Assembly: GCF_010509075.1 (NCBI RefSeq)
Contig: NZ_CP048433.1
Location: 434,001 to 498,000, forward strand
Direction of reading: 5' to 3'
Length of the DNA stretch: 64,000 bases
Source of the DNA: Collinsella aerofaciens ATCC 25986
GTDB lineage: Bacteria; Actinomycetota; Coriobacteriia; Coriobacteriales; Coriobacteriaceae
Below the pieces are notes generated by a model that ran no database searches, was not told the DNA's origin, and was given only the letters and a program-made list of their open reading frames with translations. The translations under genes were made by a program, and so were the position numbers. Positions 8,724-18,793 of the stretch are shown piece by piece; the stretch's first letter is position 1; the number at the start of each line of letters is the position of its first letter.

Positions 8724-11438
8724 ATGGCAAAAGTCCGTGTGTCCACCCTGGCCAAAGAGTTCGGCATGACCTCCAAGGAACTGATGGGTCATCTCGCCGA
8801 TATGAAGATTCCCGCTAAGTCCGCTTCCTCCACCTTGGAGGACGCCTATGTCGCTATGGTCCGCAAGCAGCTCGCCTCGGTGATCGAGGCCCGCGCTCAG
8901 GAAGTCGAGGCCGCCAAGCAGGCCGAGGAGCAGGCAGCTGCCGCCGAGGAGGCCGCACGCGCCGCCGAGGCCGAGCGCGAGCGCATCGCCGCCGAGAAGG
9001 CCCGCGAGGAGGAACGCCGCCAGTTTGCCGCAGCCCAGGCTGCCGAGGAGGCCGCCCGCGCCGAGGCCGAGGCCAAGAAGAAGGCCGAACAGGAGCGCCT
9101 TGCCCGCGAGAAGGAGGAGGCTGCCCGCGAGGCCCAGCGCCGCGCCGTTCCCGCTTCCGACTCCGGTTCGCGCTTCCGTTCGCTGCTCGACCAGATCGCC
9201 GCACAGGAGACCGTGCTCAAGGAGAAGAAGGACGCCGAGGACAAGGCCAAGGCCGAGCGCGCCGCAGAGCGCGGTAACCGTCGTGGCGGCAACAACGACC
9301 GCCGCGGTGGCCGTCGTAACGATCGTAACGCTTCCGACAACAACTCCGAGCGCAACGCCTCCGAGAGCCGTCCGCACAGCCATCGCACTAACGCCAGCAA
9401 CAACGTCGCTGCCGGCATGGACTTCCCCAACCCCGATAAGCAGGGCAAGGGCAAGAAGCGCAAGGGCGGTCACAACAACGAAGAGGACCACTACAGCCGC
9501 ATGGCTCGCGAGGCCGAGGAGTACAGCCGCGAGAAGGTGCTCGAGGAGGCTCGTGCCGCCGTCGAGGAGGCCTCTCGCGAGTCCACCGGTCGCCGCAAGA
9601 AGCGCAAGGAGAAGCGCGAGCGTGAGGCTGCCAAGGCTCAGGAGGAGCGCAAGATAGAGGAGGCGCTGGCCCAGGGCGTGAACCCTGAGGACCTCGACGC
9701 CATCAAGGTCTCCCAGGGCGTTACCGTCCAGGAGCTTGCCGAGGCGCTCGACGTTCCGGCCAACGACATCATCAAGCGCCTGTTCCTGCTGGGTACGCCG
9801 CTTACCATGACGCAGTCCATGTCCGACGACCTCGTCGAGCTCGTCGCCGACGACCTGGGCCGTCAGATCAAGATCATCACCCCCGAGGAGGAGAACACCT
9901 TCTCGTTCTACGACGATCCCGCCGACCTTAAGCCGCGCGCCCCGGTCGTCACCGTCATGGGTCACGTCGACCACGGCAAGACGTCGCTGCTCGACGCCAT
10001 CCGTCACACCGGCGTTGCTGCCGGCGAGGCGGGCGGCATTACGCAGGCCATCGGCGCTTCGCAGGTCATGATCAACGACCGCAAGATCACCTTCATCGAT
10101 ACCCCGGGTCACGCTACCTTTACGGCCATGCGTGCCCGTGGCGCCAAGGTGACCGACATCGTCATCCTGATCGTCGCCGCCGACGACGGCGTCATGCCCC
10201 AGACGGTCGAGTCGATCAACCACGCCAAGGCCGCCGGCGTTCCCATCGTCGTTGCCGTCAACAAGATCGATAAGCCGGGCGCCAACCCCGACCGTGTGCG
10301 TCAGGAGCTCACCGAGTACGGCGTCATCCCCGAGGAGTGGGGCGGGCAGAACATGTTCGTCAACATCTCGGCCAAGCAGAAGATCGGTATCGACGATCTT
10401 CTGGAGACCGTGCTGCTCCAGGCCGACGTGCTCGAGCTTAAGGCCAACCCGGACACCTTTGCCTCCGGCAATGTCCTCGAGGCCAAGCTCGACAAGGGCC
10501 GCGGTTCGGTTGCTACCGTGCTCGTGACCCGCGGTACCCTGCACGTGGGTGATACGCTGGTCGCCGGCCTTACCTACGGTCGCGTCCGCGCCATGCTCGA
10601 CCCCAAGGGTCGCGCCGTCACCGAGGCCGGTCCCTCCGACGCCGTCGAGATCCTGGGCCTGCAGTCTGTGCCCAACGCCGGCGACGAGTTCCGCGTGTTT
10701 GAGGACGAGCGCGAGGCTCGCGCCCTTGCCGACGAGCGTTCGCTCAAGGCTCGTATCGAGGAGCAGAGCCGCGTCAAGCACGTCACGCTCGAGAACCTCT
10801 TCGAGACCATTGCCGACGCCGAGGTCAAGGAGCTCAACCTGATCATCAAGGCCGACGTCCAGGGTTCCATCGAGGCCCTTCAGGACTCGCTCGACAAGAT
10901 GGATCAGTCCGAGGTTCGCATCAACACGATCCACTCCGCCGTCGGCGCCATTAACGAGACCGACGTTGTCCTGGCCGACGCCTCCAACGCCATCATCATC
11001 GGCTTTGGCGTCCGTCCCGACGGTAAGGCCCGCTCCGCCGCCGAGCGCGAGGGCGTCGAGATCCGTTGCTACGACGTCATCTACAAGTGCCTCGAGGAGC
11101 TCGACGCCGCCCGTATCGGCATGCTCAAGCCCACCGAGGTCGAGGTCGCCACGGGTACCGCGACTGTCCTGGACACTTTCAAGGTGCCCAAAGTCGGTAT
11201 CGCCGCCGGTGTCCGCGTCGAAGAGGGCGAGATCGCCGCGACCGATTCCGTGCGCCTGGTGCGCGACGGTATCGTGGTCTTCAACGGCAAGATCGCCTCG
11301 ATGCGCCACTACAAGGACGAGGCCAAGAGCCTCAAGAGCGGTTCCGAGGGCGGCATTGGCCTGGAGAACTTCCAGGACATCAAGCCCGGCGACCAGATCG
11401 AGGGTTACCGCATCGACCAGGTTGCCCGTACCGAGTAG
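8724..11438 (+). CDS. infB: Translation initiation factor IF-2
   Basis: IF-2 is the GTPase that brings fMet-tRNA to the 30S subunit and promotes subunit joining. The 904-residue protein begins with a small IF2 N-domain (residues 1-55). A long charged Ala/Glu/Arg/Lys coiled-coil and Asn/Arg-rich linker follows (about 60-310), then a second IF2 N-like domain (about 325-380). The G domain has GHVDHGKT at about 413-420, DTPGH near 460 and NKID near 513; domains II-IV follow. The SD GAAAGGGTAGG lies upstream. It is co-transcribed with rimP-nusA. Confidence 0.97.
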   Translation: MAKVRVSTLAKEFGMTSKELMGHLADMKIPAKSASSTLEDAYVAMVRKQLASVIEARAQEVEAAKQAEEQAAAAEEAARAAEAERERIAAEKAREEERRQFAAAQAAEEAARAEAEAKKKAEQERLAREKEEAAREAQRRAVPASDSGSRFRSLLDQIAAQETVLKEKKDAEDKAKAERAAERGNRRGGNNDRRGGRRNDRNASDNNSERNASESRPHSHRTNASNNVAAGMDFPNPDKQGKGKKRKGGHNNEEDHYSRMAREAEEYSREKVLEEARAAVEEASRESTGRRKKRKEKREREAAKAQEERKIEEALAQGVNPEDLDAIKVSQGVTVQELAEALDVPANDIIKRLFLLGTPLTMTQSMSDDLVELVADDLGRQIKIITPEEENTFSFYDDPADLKPRAPVVTVMGHVDHGKTSLLDAIRHTGVAAGEAGGITQAIGASQVMINDRKITFIDTPGHATFTAMRARGAKVTDIVILIVAADDGVMPQTVESINHAKAAGVPIVVAVNKIDKPGANPDRVRQELTEYGVIPEEWGGQNMFVNISAKQKIGIDDLLETVLLQADVLELKANPDTFASGNVLEAKLDKGRGSVATVLVTRGTLHVGDTLVAGLTYGRVRAMLDPKGRAVTEAGPSDAVEILGLQSVPNAGDEFRVFEDEREARALADERSLKARIEEQSRVKHVTLENLFETIADAEVKELNLIIKADVQGSIEALQDSLDKMDQSEVRINTIHSAVGAINETDVVLADASNAIIIGFGVRPDGKARSAAEREGVEIRCYDVIYKCLEELDAARIGMLKPTEVEVATGTATVLDTFKVPKVGIAAGVRVEEGEIAATDSVRLVRDGIVVFNGKIASMRHYKDEAKSLKSGSEGGIGLENFQDIKPGDQIEGYRIDQVARTE

Positions 11439-11449
11439 GGGGTAGCGCT

Positions 11450-11860
11450 ATGAAGCAAACGCAGGCAACCCGCCGTCTGGGCGAGCAGCTTCGCGAGAAG
11501 CTTGGTTATATCCTGCTCTTTGAGGTTTCCGATCCGCGTCTCGACCTAGTTACTTTGACCGCGGTCGAGGTCGCGGTGGACCGTTCGTTCGCGCGTGTGT
11601 ACGTGTCGTGCGATGCGAGCCGCTACGACGAGGTCATGGAGGCGCTCGCAAGTGCCAAGGGCCGTATTCGCAGCCTGTTGGCTCGCTCGCTCGATTGGCG
11701 TGTCACGCCCGAGCTCGATTTTCGCATCGATCGCTCGACCGATGAGGCCGAGCGCATCACGCGTGCGCTGGAAAACGTTCCCGCCACGCTTGCGATCGAA
11801 AAGGACGAGGACGGCTATCCGATAGCGGATGCCGCCCAGGAGGCAGCTTTAGATGACTAA
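11450..11860 (+). CDS. rbfA: Ribosome-binding factor A
   Basis: RbfA is a KH-fold protein that matures the 16S rRNA 5' end and the 30S subunit. The 136-residue product starts MKQTQATRRLGEQLREKLG and contains the typical VSDPRL and VYVS strand motifs, with the LDWRVTPELDFRID segment near the end of the KH fold. The ATG at 11450 lies 11 bases after the infB stop behind a GGGGGTAG site. It overlaps the next gene by 8 bases, which suggests translational coupling. Confidence 0.93.
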   Translation: MKQTQATRRLGEQLREKLGYILLFEVSDPRLDLVTLTAVEVAVDRSFARVYVSCDASRYDEVMEALASAKGRIRSLLARSLDWRVTPELDFRIDRSTDEAERITRALENVPATLAIEKDEDGYPIADAAQEAALDD

Positions 11861-12896
11861 TTCCGCCGACCTCGCCTCGTGCGAGTCTGCAGATATTCAG
11901 CGACGCATCCTCGAGCTCATCGAGGGTGCGTCCTCCATTGCGATTTCGGGACATACTTCTCCCGATGGCGATGCCTTGGGCTCCGTATTGGGTCTGGGCC
12001 TTTCGCTCATGAAGTTTTTCCCCAACAAGGACATTGCGCTGCTGCTGGCAGACGATGACCCGGTTCCTCGCATCTACCGCTTTATGGAAGGCTCCGATCG
12101 CCTGGTGCCGGCATCTGCGTACACCGGCAATCCCGACCTGTTCATCTCGGTGGACGTGCCGGTCGTCGAGCGCCTCAACAATTCCGCCGAGGTGCTTCGT
12201 CGCTCCAAGCATGTGGTGTGCTTCGATCACCATCCGGCTCGCGAGGAGTTTGCCGAGCTCAGCCTGAGGCGCGTCGAAGCTGCAGCCTGCGCCATGATCA
12301 TCGACCGTTTCTTGGACAATTGTGGCATTGTCGCCCGTGATGGCGTCGCGACTTGCTTGCTGTGCGGCTTGGTGACCGACACCGGCCGTTTTCAGTACCA
12401 AAACGCCGATGCTGCTGCGTTCCATGCGGCCTCGCGACTGGTTGCCCACGGTGCCGATCCGGCGCGTGTGGCACTCGAGGTATATCAGAGCATGCGCGTT
12501 GAGTTTTTGCACCTCAAGTCCATCGTTATGGGCCGCATCAAGACGGTGGCCCACGGGCGCGTGGCGTATAGCTACGCGTACCAGAGTGACCTTGAGGCTT
12601 GCGGTGTCACCTCGGATGAGTGCGACGGCCTGGTTGACGTGGTGCGCTCGGTGATGGGCGTGGAGGTCTGCCTGTTCCTGAAGGGCATTGAGGGCGATAC
12701 CAAGGTGCGCGGCAACCTGCGCTCCAAGGGCGACCTCAATGTGTCTGAGATCGCTGCTGCCTTTGGCGGAGGTGGACATTCCGCTGCCGCCGGTTTCTCC
12801 AACAACGGAACGATTCTCGAGACGCTCACCGTGGCACTTCCCATGCTGGCCGAGCTGGTAGGGGAGGATCCCGCTTCGGTGACCGTCGAGCTTTAA
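11853..12896 (+). CDS. nrnA: DHH-family oligoribonuclease / pAp phosphatase (NrnA type)
   Basis: This family degrades nanoRNAs and dephosphorylates pAp using two Mn2+ ions. The 347-residue product has the N-terminal motif SGHTSPDGDALGS near 31-43, the DHH motif D125-H126-H127, and the DHHA1 domain ending in GGGGHSAAAG near 305-314. Its position between rbfA and truB is the common Gram-positive arrangement. The GGAGGCAG site lies inside rbfA, so expression is coupled to it. Confidence 0.9.
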   Translation: MTNSADLASCESADIQRRILELIEGASSIAISGHTSPDGDALGSVLGLGLSLMKFFPNKDIALLLADDDPVPRIYRFMEGSDRLVPASAYTGNPDLFISVDVPVVERLNNSAEVLRRSKHVVCFDHHPAREEFAELSLRRVEAAACAMIIDRFLDNCGIVARDGVATCLLCGLVTDTGRFQYQNADAAAFHAASRLVAHGADPARVALEVYQSMRVEFLHLKSIVMGRIKTVAHGRVAYSYAYQSDLEACGVTSDECDGLVDVVRSVMGVEVCLFLKGIEGDTKVRGNLRSKGDLNVSEIAAAFGGGGHSAAAGFSNNGTILETLTVALPMLAELVGEDPASVTVEL

Positions 12897-12911
12897 CTTT
12901 TTGGATGGTAC

Positions 12912-13844
12912 ATGGCTCGTCGTATGCCTTCACAACTGAATATGCTGCTCGCCGTCGATAAGCCGGTGGGCTGCACGTCCCACGATGTGGTCTCGCAATG
13001 CCGACGCGCCCTCCATGAGCGGCGCGTCGGCCATGCCGGCACGCTCGACCCCATGGCATCGGGTGTCATGGTGGTGGGCGTGGGCCAGGCCACTCGCCTG
13101 CTGGGCATGCTAACCCTTGATACCAAAAGCTATGTCGCCGACATCTCGTTTGGCGCCGAGACCAATACCGATGATGCGGAGGGCGAGGCGGTCCGCACGG
13201 TGGCTGTTGCCAACGAGCTCCGCGATCCTGCCTATGCCCGTGAGCACTTGGCCGCCATGCTGGGTCCGCAGATGCAGGTGCCGCCGGCGTTTTCGGCTAT
13301 CTCGGTCAATGGCGTTCGCGCTTATAAGTCTGCTCGCGAGGGCAATGCGGTGGACCTACCTCCGCGCCCCGTCGAGGTCTATGCCGCCGACCTGATCGCC
13401 GTGGGCGGCGAAGGTGATACGTGCGTGTGGACCGTGGCGTTCTCGGTGAGCAAGGGAACCTATATCCGAGCGCTCGCTCGCGACCTGGGCCGCGCCTGCG
13501 AGAGCGCCGCGCACATTTCCGCGCTGCGCCGTACGGCCTCCGGTGTTGTTTCCATCGGCGCTTGTCATGCGGTCGAGGAGCTTTCTCCCGAGTCCGCGGC
13601 TGGCTTTGCCCTGGACCCCATTGCGGCTCTGGGCGCCACGCGTGTTGACTTGCCGGGCAATCTTGCCGACGACCTGCTCTGCGGCCGACGCATTCCCGTT
13701 GAGCGTGCGCTTGCCGATTTCGATGCCTTGAAGGCGCCGTTTGCGTTGGTGCTCGATGGGGGACTCAAGGCGCTCGCCCGCATTGAGGGTGGCCGCTTTG
13801 TCATGGAGCACGTATTTCCGCAGGCAATCGGCGGTGTTCGATGA
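12912..13844 (+). CDS. truB: tRNA pseudouridine-55 synthase
   Basis: TruB converts U55 of tRNA to pseudouridine. The 310-residue protein contains the catalytic motif GHAGTLDPMASGVM with the nucleophilic Asp46, the KSY motif (TKSYVADISFGAETNTDD), and FSVSKGTYIRALARDLG. A C-terminal PUA-like region follows. The start is the ATG at 12912. It overlaps ribF by 4 bases in an ATGA arrangement. Confidence 0.95.
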   Translation: MARRMPSQLNMLLAVDKPVGCTSHDVVSQCRRALHERRVGHAGTLDPMASGVMVVGVGQATRLLGMLTLDTKSYVADISFGAETNTDDAEGEAVRTVAVANELRDPAYAREHLAAMLGPQMQVPPAFSAISVNGVRAYKSAREGNAVDLPPRPVEVYAADLIAVGGEGDTCVWTVAFSVSKGTYIRALARDLGRACESAAHISALRRTASGVVSIGACHAVEELSPESAAGFALDPIAALGATRVDLPGNLADDLLCGRRIPVERALADFDALKAPFALVLDGGLKALARIEGGRFVMEHVFPQAIGGVR

Positions 13845-14848
13845 TGTTGTCCGCTCGCGAGCTCGCGCGTGTCTTTTTCGCGGGCGAGTCGGACGAGGCT
13901 CGCATCGTTGCTGCCGATGCGTTTGATGAGTGCGAGCACCTGGGTGCCGCATCAATCGCCATTGGCGTGTTCGATGGCGTGCACCGTGGACACCAGGAGC
14001 TCATTGCGGCGCTTGTCCGTGATGCCCGTGCCCATGGCTGCAAGGCAGTCGTGGTCACTTTCGATCCCGACCCGGACGTTGTGGTGAGCTCTTCGCCCGC
14101 TCAAAAATTGATGACGACGGCCGACCGTCTGCATGCCTTGGCTCAGACCGGGGTCGATGTGGTGGTGGCCGTTCCCTTTACGCCAGAGGTTGCGGTACTC
14201 GACCATGTTGGTTTTCTTGCGCTGCTGTCGCGCGTGGTTGACATTCGCTCGATTCGCGTTGGCAGCGACTTTAGGCTGGGTCGCGGCGGTGCATCTGGTG
14301 TTGCCGAGATGCGCGCCTGGGGTGCCGTGCATGGCGTTGATGTGTATGGTCACGACCTACTTTGCGAGGGCGGCGAGGCCATTTGCGCCACCCGTATCCG
14401 TCATGAGCTGGGACAGGGCCATGTGGAGCTGGCTGCTGAGTTACTCGGCCGTCCGTATATGGTGCGTGGCGGTGTTATTCGCGGCCGTCACGAGGGTTCT
14501 GGCATGGGCTTTCCCACGGCAAACCTACAAGTTCCCGATGGTATTCAGGTGCCTGCGGACGGCGTGTATGAGGGTCTGGTGCTGGTCGATGACACCGTGT
14601 GGCCCGCTGCCGTGAACGTCGGCCTGCCGCCAACGTATGCTGACGATGCAGCATCTGCGCATCTCGAGGCTAATTTAATTGGTTATACGGGCGACCTGTA
14701 CGGCTCTTCCGTTTCGCTGGCGTTTACGCGCTGGCTGCGTCCCTCGCGTCTGTTCGATTCGCTGGATGAGTTGATCGCGACCGTCGAGGGTAATATCGAA
14801 GATATTCGTCACAACTTGGGCGAGCAGGGGGTGAGCATCCGTGATTAG
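13841..14848 (+). CDS. ribF: Bifunctional riboflavin kinase / FAD synthetase
   Basis: The enzyme phosphorylates riboflavin to FMN and adenylates FMN to FAD. The 335-residue product has an N-terminal nucleotidyltransferase domain with GVFDGVHRGHQ (H48-R-G-H51) and a SSSxxR-like region replaced here by CATRIRHELGQG. The C-terminal kinase domain begins with GRHEGSGMGFPTANL. It overlaps truB by 4 bases and dnaG by 8 bases, so the three are likely coupled. The usual rpsO neighbour is not present. The first 30 residues before the adenylyltransferase core are somewhat longer than typical. Confidence 0.93.
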   Translation: MMLSARELARVFFAGESDEARIVAADAFDECEHLGAASIAIGVFDGVHRGHQELIAALVRDARAHGCKAVVVTFDPDPDVVVSSSPAQKLMTTADRLHALAQTGVDVVVAVPFTPEVAVLDHVGFLALLSRVVDIRSIRVGSDFRLGRGGASGVAEMRAWGAVHGVDVYGHDLLCEGGEAICATRIRHELGQGHVELAAELLGRPYMVRGGVIRGRHEGSGMGFPTANLQVPDGIQVPADGVYEGLVLVDDTVWPAAVNVGLPPTYADDAASAHLEANLIGYTGDLYGSSVSLAFTRWLRPSRLFDSLDELIATVEGNIEDIRHNLGEQGVSIRD

Positions 14849-16949
14849 CGATGAGGAAAAAGACCAGGTACGCGCTGCGTCCGACCTAGTCGCCATCGTG
14901 CAGGAAACGGTTGAGCTCAAGCCCCGCGGCCATGAGTTTTGGGGATGCTGTCCCTTTCATGGCGAAAAGACGCCGTCCTTCCACATTATTCCCGCCACGC
15001 AGGTGTGGCATTGCTTTGGCTGCGGCGAGGGTGGCGACGTCTTCACCTATATCATGAAGCGCGAGAACCTGAGCTTTCCCGAGTCAATCCGTTATTTGGC
15101 CGATCGCGCGGGTATTGAGCTGCACGACACCGGAGATCGCCGCGAGCGCGGTACCAAACGTGCGAGAATCTACGATCTGTGCGCCGAGACTGCTCAGTTC
15201 TACCACACCATGCTTATGCGTGGTAAGGACGGTCGTCCGCGTGAGTACTTTGCCAGCCGCGGCATGGGTGGCGACGTCTGCCGCCGCTACTGCCTGGGCT
15301 TTGCTCCGGGGCGCAACGCGCTGGTGTCGCACCTGTCCCAGGCGGGTTTTACCCCGCAGGAGATGATCGACGCCAATGTTGCCGTGAGCCGCGGGCGCGG
15401 GCAGCTTGCCGACCGCTTCTACGACCGCGTGATGTTTCCCATCTTTGACGAGCAGGGTCACAACATTGCCTTTGGCGGGCGCATCATGGGTGACGGCCAA
15501 CCCAAGTACCTCAACACCGCCGAGACGAGCGTGTTTCATAAAAAGCGAAACCTCTACGGCTTTAATTGGGCCAAGGAGTTTATCGTCGCGCAGGATACCG
15601 CCATCGTTGTGGAGGGATATACCGACTGCATCGCCTGCTGGGAGGCGGGGATTAAAAACGTTGTCGCCACGCTGGGCACCGCGCTCACGGAGCATCACGT
15701 CAAGACGCTCACCCGCTTTGCCAAGCGCATCGTGTATATGTTCGACGGCGATGCCGCCGGTCAAAAGGCCGCCCGTCGCGCGATTCAGTTTATCGAGCAG
15801 GATTCGATGGACCTGCGCTGCGTGGTACTGCCTGACGGCAACGATCCCATGGAGTTCATCACGGCGCACGGCGGAGAGGAGCTGCAGGCGCGCATCGACG
15901 CTGCCGAGCCGCTTATGGACTTTGTCTACCGTTCGCTGCAGGAGTCGAGCGACATCACTACGCCAGGCGGTCGCGCCAAGGCGCTGGAGGATGCGCTGAC
16001 GCTTATCTATCCGCTGCGCGATAGCTATATGATTGACACGTACTTTATCCAGATTGCCGATCTGCTGGGTTTAGATTTGGAGACGGTGCGCGCGAGTTCG
16101 GGTCGCGTGTTTCGCGATGTCGCCAAGCGCGAAGATGCGGAGCGGCGTCGCGAGCAAAACTATGAGCGCCAGCGAGCACAGGCTGAGCGGTCCGGTAGCG
16201 CGGGCGGTCGGGCATCGGGTTCTCGTGATGCCGGTCGTGGTGCTTGGGCATCGGGCGTGACGCCGCCGGTGTCCGCGCCGGTCGAAGAAGAGCCGTACGA
16301 CTACGTCCCGCTCGATGCCTACGGTGCCGCGCCCGTGGAGGTCGTCGACGACCTGCCGCCGATCGATGTGCCTGATGGTATGGGCGCTGTGCCTGCGGCT
16401 GACGGTTTGGGCGCACCGGCTGCGGCGGCGCCGATGGTTCTTACCGATCTTGAACGCAAGTCCCTGGCGGGGGAGCGCGAGCTGCTGACGATGCTCACTA
16501 GCTACCCCGACCTGTTCCGCACGTATGCCGATCGCATCTGCTCCATCGAGTGGGTCGACCCACGTCACGAGTCCATTGCGTGGGCCGTGCTGGCAACGCC
16601 GCCGGGTACCGACCCTGCCGCTTGCATGGATGCGGCGCGTTCGGTGTGCCCCGAGGCGGCAACGCTTGTGAGCGCCGGGCGCATCTCGGCGACGAGCAAG
16701 CACCCCACCGAGACGAATATCGTCTTTATGCTCGATACGCTCGAGCTCTATACCATCAAGCGTCGCATGCGCGCCGCGCAGGCTAAACTGCGCCAAGACC
16801 GATCACTCGATGATGAGGCCCGTCGCGCGCTGACCGTGCAGGCCGCGCAGGATTCGCAACGTCAACGCGAACTGCAAAAGTCGATCGGCGGCGTGGCGGA
16901 CCCGTTCCGTTTGATCGGCCTGGAGGCCGCGGGCACCGAACAAGCCTAG
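14841..16949 (+). CDS. dnaG: DNA primase
   Basis: DnaG makes RNA primers for replication. The 702-residue protein has the N-terminal zinc-binding domain (CPFH and CFGC pairs near residues 38-62), the catalytic core with the TOPRIM signature EGYTDCIACWEAGI and YMFDGDAAGQKAA, and a C-terminal helicase-binding domain. An Ala/Gly/Pro/Asp-rich linker of about 100 residues (about 430-530) joins core and C-domain. The start is a GTG at 14841 overlapping ribF. Its place just before rpoD recalls the classical macromolecular synthesis operon, although the usual first gene rpsU is replaced by ribosome-biogenesis genes. Confidence 0.95.
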   Translation: MISDEEKDQVRAASDLVAIVQETVELKPRGHEFWGCCPFHGEKTPSFHIIPATQVWHCFGCGEGGDVFTYIMKRENLSFPESIRYLADRAGIELHDTGDRRERGTKRARIYDLCAETAQFYHTMLMRGKDGRPREYFASRGMGGDVCRRYCLGFAPGRNALVSHLSQAGFTPQEMIDANVAVSRGRGQLADRFYDRVMFPIFDEQGHNIAFGGRIMGDGQPKYLNTAETSVFHKKRNLYGFNWAKEFIVAQDTAIVVEGYTDCIACWEAGIKNVVATLGTALTEHHVKTLTRFAKRIVYMFDGDAAGQKAARRAIQFIEQDSMDLRCVVLPDGNDPMEFITAHGGEELQARIDAAEPLMDFVYRSLQESSDITTPGGRAKALEDALTLIYPLRDSYMIDTYFIQIADLLGLDLETVRASSGRVFRDVAKREDAERRREQNYERQRAQAERSGSAGGRASGSRDAGRGAWASGVTPPVSAPVEEEPYDYVPLDAYGAAPVEVVDDLPPIDVPDGMGAVPAADGLGAPAAAAPMVLTDLERKSLAGERELLTMLTSYPDLFRTYADRICSIEWVDPRHESIAWAVLATPPGTDPAACMDAARSVCPEAATLVSAGRISATSKHPTETNIVFMLDTLELYTIKRRMRAAQAKLRQDRSLDDEARRALTVQAAQDSQRQRELQKSIGGVADPFRLIGLEAAGTEQA

Positions 16950-17059
16950 ATGTTGTGGTCAACCAGCGTATTCTCGCCTATATCCAGTCTTCTTTTTGGG
17001 TATAGACGTCAATGTGTGTGCTAAAGTATTGAGTCCTGTGGACTATGAAGGGAGAATCT

Positions 17060-18409
17060 GTGCCAAAAAAGACTGAGAGCACGGGTACTGGGCTGGAATC
17101 CTACGTTGCAAAGCTCATGGGCAACGGCTCAAACAGGACTTCGGTAACCGAGGACGAGATTCAGGTCGCCCTGAAGGATATCGATGTTTCTGACGAGCAG
17201 CTCACCGCGGTGTATTCCGCGCTGCGCAACAGCGGCATCCAGATTATCTCCGCGAGCGGTAACGACGACGCCCCCATGGGTGTCGACGATGACGATACCG
17301 ATACCGATACCGACGATTTCGATGACGACGACGAGCACGATTCCGGCTCGCTTGACGATCACGAGCTTAAGATGGCCCGTCAGGCCGACGCTGAGATGGG
17401 TTCTTCCAAGAACAAGAAGAAGCGCACCGTGCGCACGTCCCGTTCACGCTCCCGCGTGCGTGGCATCGATGCCTCCACGGTGATGCTGACCGGCGACCCG
17501 GTCCGTATGTACCTCAAGGAGATCGGCAAGGTCGACCTGTTGACCGCCTCCGAAGAGGTCGATCTGGCTATGAAGATCGAGGCCGGTCTCGAGGCTACCG
17601 AGAAGCTCGAGGCTGCCGATGCTGGTGAGCTCGAACTCACGCGTGCCGAGATACGTCGTCTTACGCGCATTGAGAACGTGGGCCTCGAAGCCAAGCAGGC
17701 GCTCATCAGCGCAAACCTTCGTCTGGTCGTCTCCATCGCCAAGCGCTATGTCGGTCGCGGCATGCTGTTCCTGGACCTGATTCAGGAGGGCAACCTCGGT
17801 CTGATCCGCGCCGTCGAGAAGTTCGACTACCAGAAGGGCTTTAAGTTCTCCACGTACGCCACGTGGTGGATCCGTCAGGCCATTACGCGCGCTATCGCCG
17901 ACCAGGCCCGTACCATCCGTATTCCCGTGCACATGGTCGAGACTATCAACAAACTCGTCCGCGTGCAGCGTCAGCTCCTTCAGGACCTGGGCCGCGACCC
18001 GACCCCCGAAGAGATCGGTGCCGAGATGGACATGAGCGCCGACCGCGTCCGCGAGATCCAGAAGATCTCGCAGGAGCCCGTGTCGCTTGAGACCCCCATC
18101 GGCGAGGAAGAGGATTCCCAGCTGGGCGACTTCATCGAGGACTCCCAGGCAATCGTTCCGCCCGATGCCGCCAGCTTCTCCATGCTACAGGAGCAGCTCA
18201 CTCAGGTGCTCGACTCGCTTGCCGATCGTGAGCGCAAGGTTATCGAGCTGCGCTTTGGCCTTGTCGACGGGCATCCCCGCACGCTCGAGGAGGTCGGTCG
18301 CGAGTTTGGTGTCACGCGCGAGCGTATCCGCCAGATCGAGTCCAAGACCCTGGCCAAGCTTCGTCACCCGAGCCGCAGCAGCAAGCTGAAGGACTACATC
18401 GAGTCATAA
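17060..18409 (+). CDS. rpoD: Primary sigma factor RpoD/SigA
   Basis: This is the housekeeping sigma-70 factor that directs RNA polymerase to -35/-10 promoters. The 449-residue protein has an N-terminal part with an acidic Asp/Thr tract (about 75-100) and a basic [16 protein letters not shown] segment. It then has region 1.2 ([11 protein letters not shown]), region 2 ([18 protein letters not shown], then [18 protein letters not shown], then [11 protein letters not shown]), region 3, and region 4 with the [23 protein letters not shown]. The GTG at 17060 is preferred because AAGGGAG lies 5 bases upstream; the ATG at 17045 would overlap that site. A terminator follows 13 bases after the stop. Confidence 0.96.
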   Translation: MPKKTESTGTGLESYVAKLMGNGSNRTSVTEDEIQVALKDIDVSDEQLTAVYSALRNSGIQIISASGNDDAPMGVDDDDTDTDTDDFDDDDEHDSGSLDDHELKMARQADAEMGSSKNKKKRTVRTSRSRSRVRGIDASTVMLTGDPVRMYLKEIGKVDLLTASEEVDLAMKIEAGLEATEKLEAADAGELELTRAEIRRLTRIENVGLEAKQALISANLRLVVSIAKRYVGRGMLFLDLIQEGNLGLIRAVEKFDYQKGFKFSTYATWWIRQAITRAIADQARTIRIPVHMVETINKLVRVQRQLLQDLGRDPTPEEIGAEMDMSADRVREIQKISQEPVSLETPIGEEEDSQLGDFIEDSQAIVPPDAASFSMLQEQLTQVLDSLADRERKVIELRFGLVDGHPRTLEEVGREFGVTRERIRQIESKTLAKLRHPSRSSKLKDYIES

Positions 18410-18422
18410 CCTCGCAAGCAAG

Positions 18423-18460
18423 AAGCGCCCTCAAGCACATCCGCTTGGGGGCGCTTTCAT
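18423..18460 (+). terminator. Terminator after rpoD
   Basis: A 14-bp stem (18423-18436 with 18443-18456, one G-T pair) is followed by a short T-rich tail. Confidence 0.75.
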
Positions 18461-18463
18461 GTG

Positions 18464-18487
18464 GTCATTGGGGACGTCCCCAATGAC
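18464..18487. repeat. 24-base perfect palindrome with GGGGAC core
   Basis: The 24 bases read identically on both strands, centred on ACGT, with GGGGAC/GTCCCC arms. It lies just after the rpoD terminator and 29 bases before the tRNA promoter. It resembles the GGGGAC core of the hairpins at 38773-38856, 43159-43204 and 50955-50996. Confidence 0.7.
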
Positions 18488-18515
18488 TAGGTCGGAAAAA
18501 ATCTCAAAAAAGTTC

Positions 18516-18543
18516 TTGCCCTGAGCTGATTCGTCCGTATAAT
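18516..18543 (+). promoter_or_regulatory. Strong promoter for the tRNA-Asn pair
   Basis: TTGCCC at 18516-18521 and a perfect TATAAT at 18538-18543 are separated by 16 bases. The first tRNA begins 30 bases downstream. Confidence 0.8.
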
Positions 18544-18573
18544 AAACTTCGTTGCTTGAGAGCACGCACCTAT

Positions 18574-18648
18574 TCCTCGGTAGCTCAATGGTAGAGCACG
18601 CGGCTGTTAACCGCGCTGTTGTAGGTTCGAGTCCTACCCGGGGAGCCA
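18574..18648 (+). tRNA. tRNA-Asn (GTT), copy 1
   Basis: The 75-base sequence folds as a cloverleaf. The acceptor stem TCCTCGG pairs with CCGGGGA, the anticodon loop carries GTT, the T arm has GGTTCGAGTCC, and CCA is encoded. The anticodon GTT reads Asn codons. Confidence 0.95.
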
Positions 18649-18682
18649 GAATTTCTCAGCCCATTCCGCTGGGCTTTTAAAT

Positions 18683-18757
18683 TCCTCGGTAGCTCAATGG
18701 TAGAGCACGCGGCTGTTAACCGCGCTGTTGTAGGTTCGAGTCCTACCCGGGGAGCCA
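18683..18757 (+). tRNA. tRNA-Asn (GTT), copy 2
   Basis: It is identical over all 75 bases to copy 1 and begins 109 bases after it. The 34-base spacer contains a short hairpin (AGCCC with GGGCT) that may help processing. Both are probably transcribed from the single upstream promoter. Confidence 0.95.
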
Positions 18758-18763
18758 GGTTGT

Positions 18764-18793
18764 AAAACCCGTCGCTTATGCGGCGGGTTTTTT
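18764..18793 (+). terminator. Terminator of the tRNA operon
   Basis: An 11-bp stem (18765-18775 with 18780-18790) with loop TTAT overlaps a run of six T. Confidence 0.88.

Noticed and set aside
8685-11309. 874-codon open frame antisense to infB
   Set aside because: Shadow of infB; low-complexity translation and no SD site.
16996-17027. TTGGGT...TAAAGT promoter for rpoD
   Set aside because: The spacer is 20 bases, so it is too poor to list as a feature.
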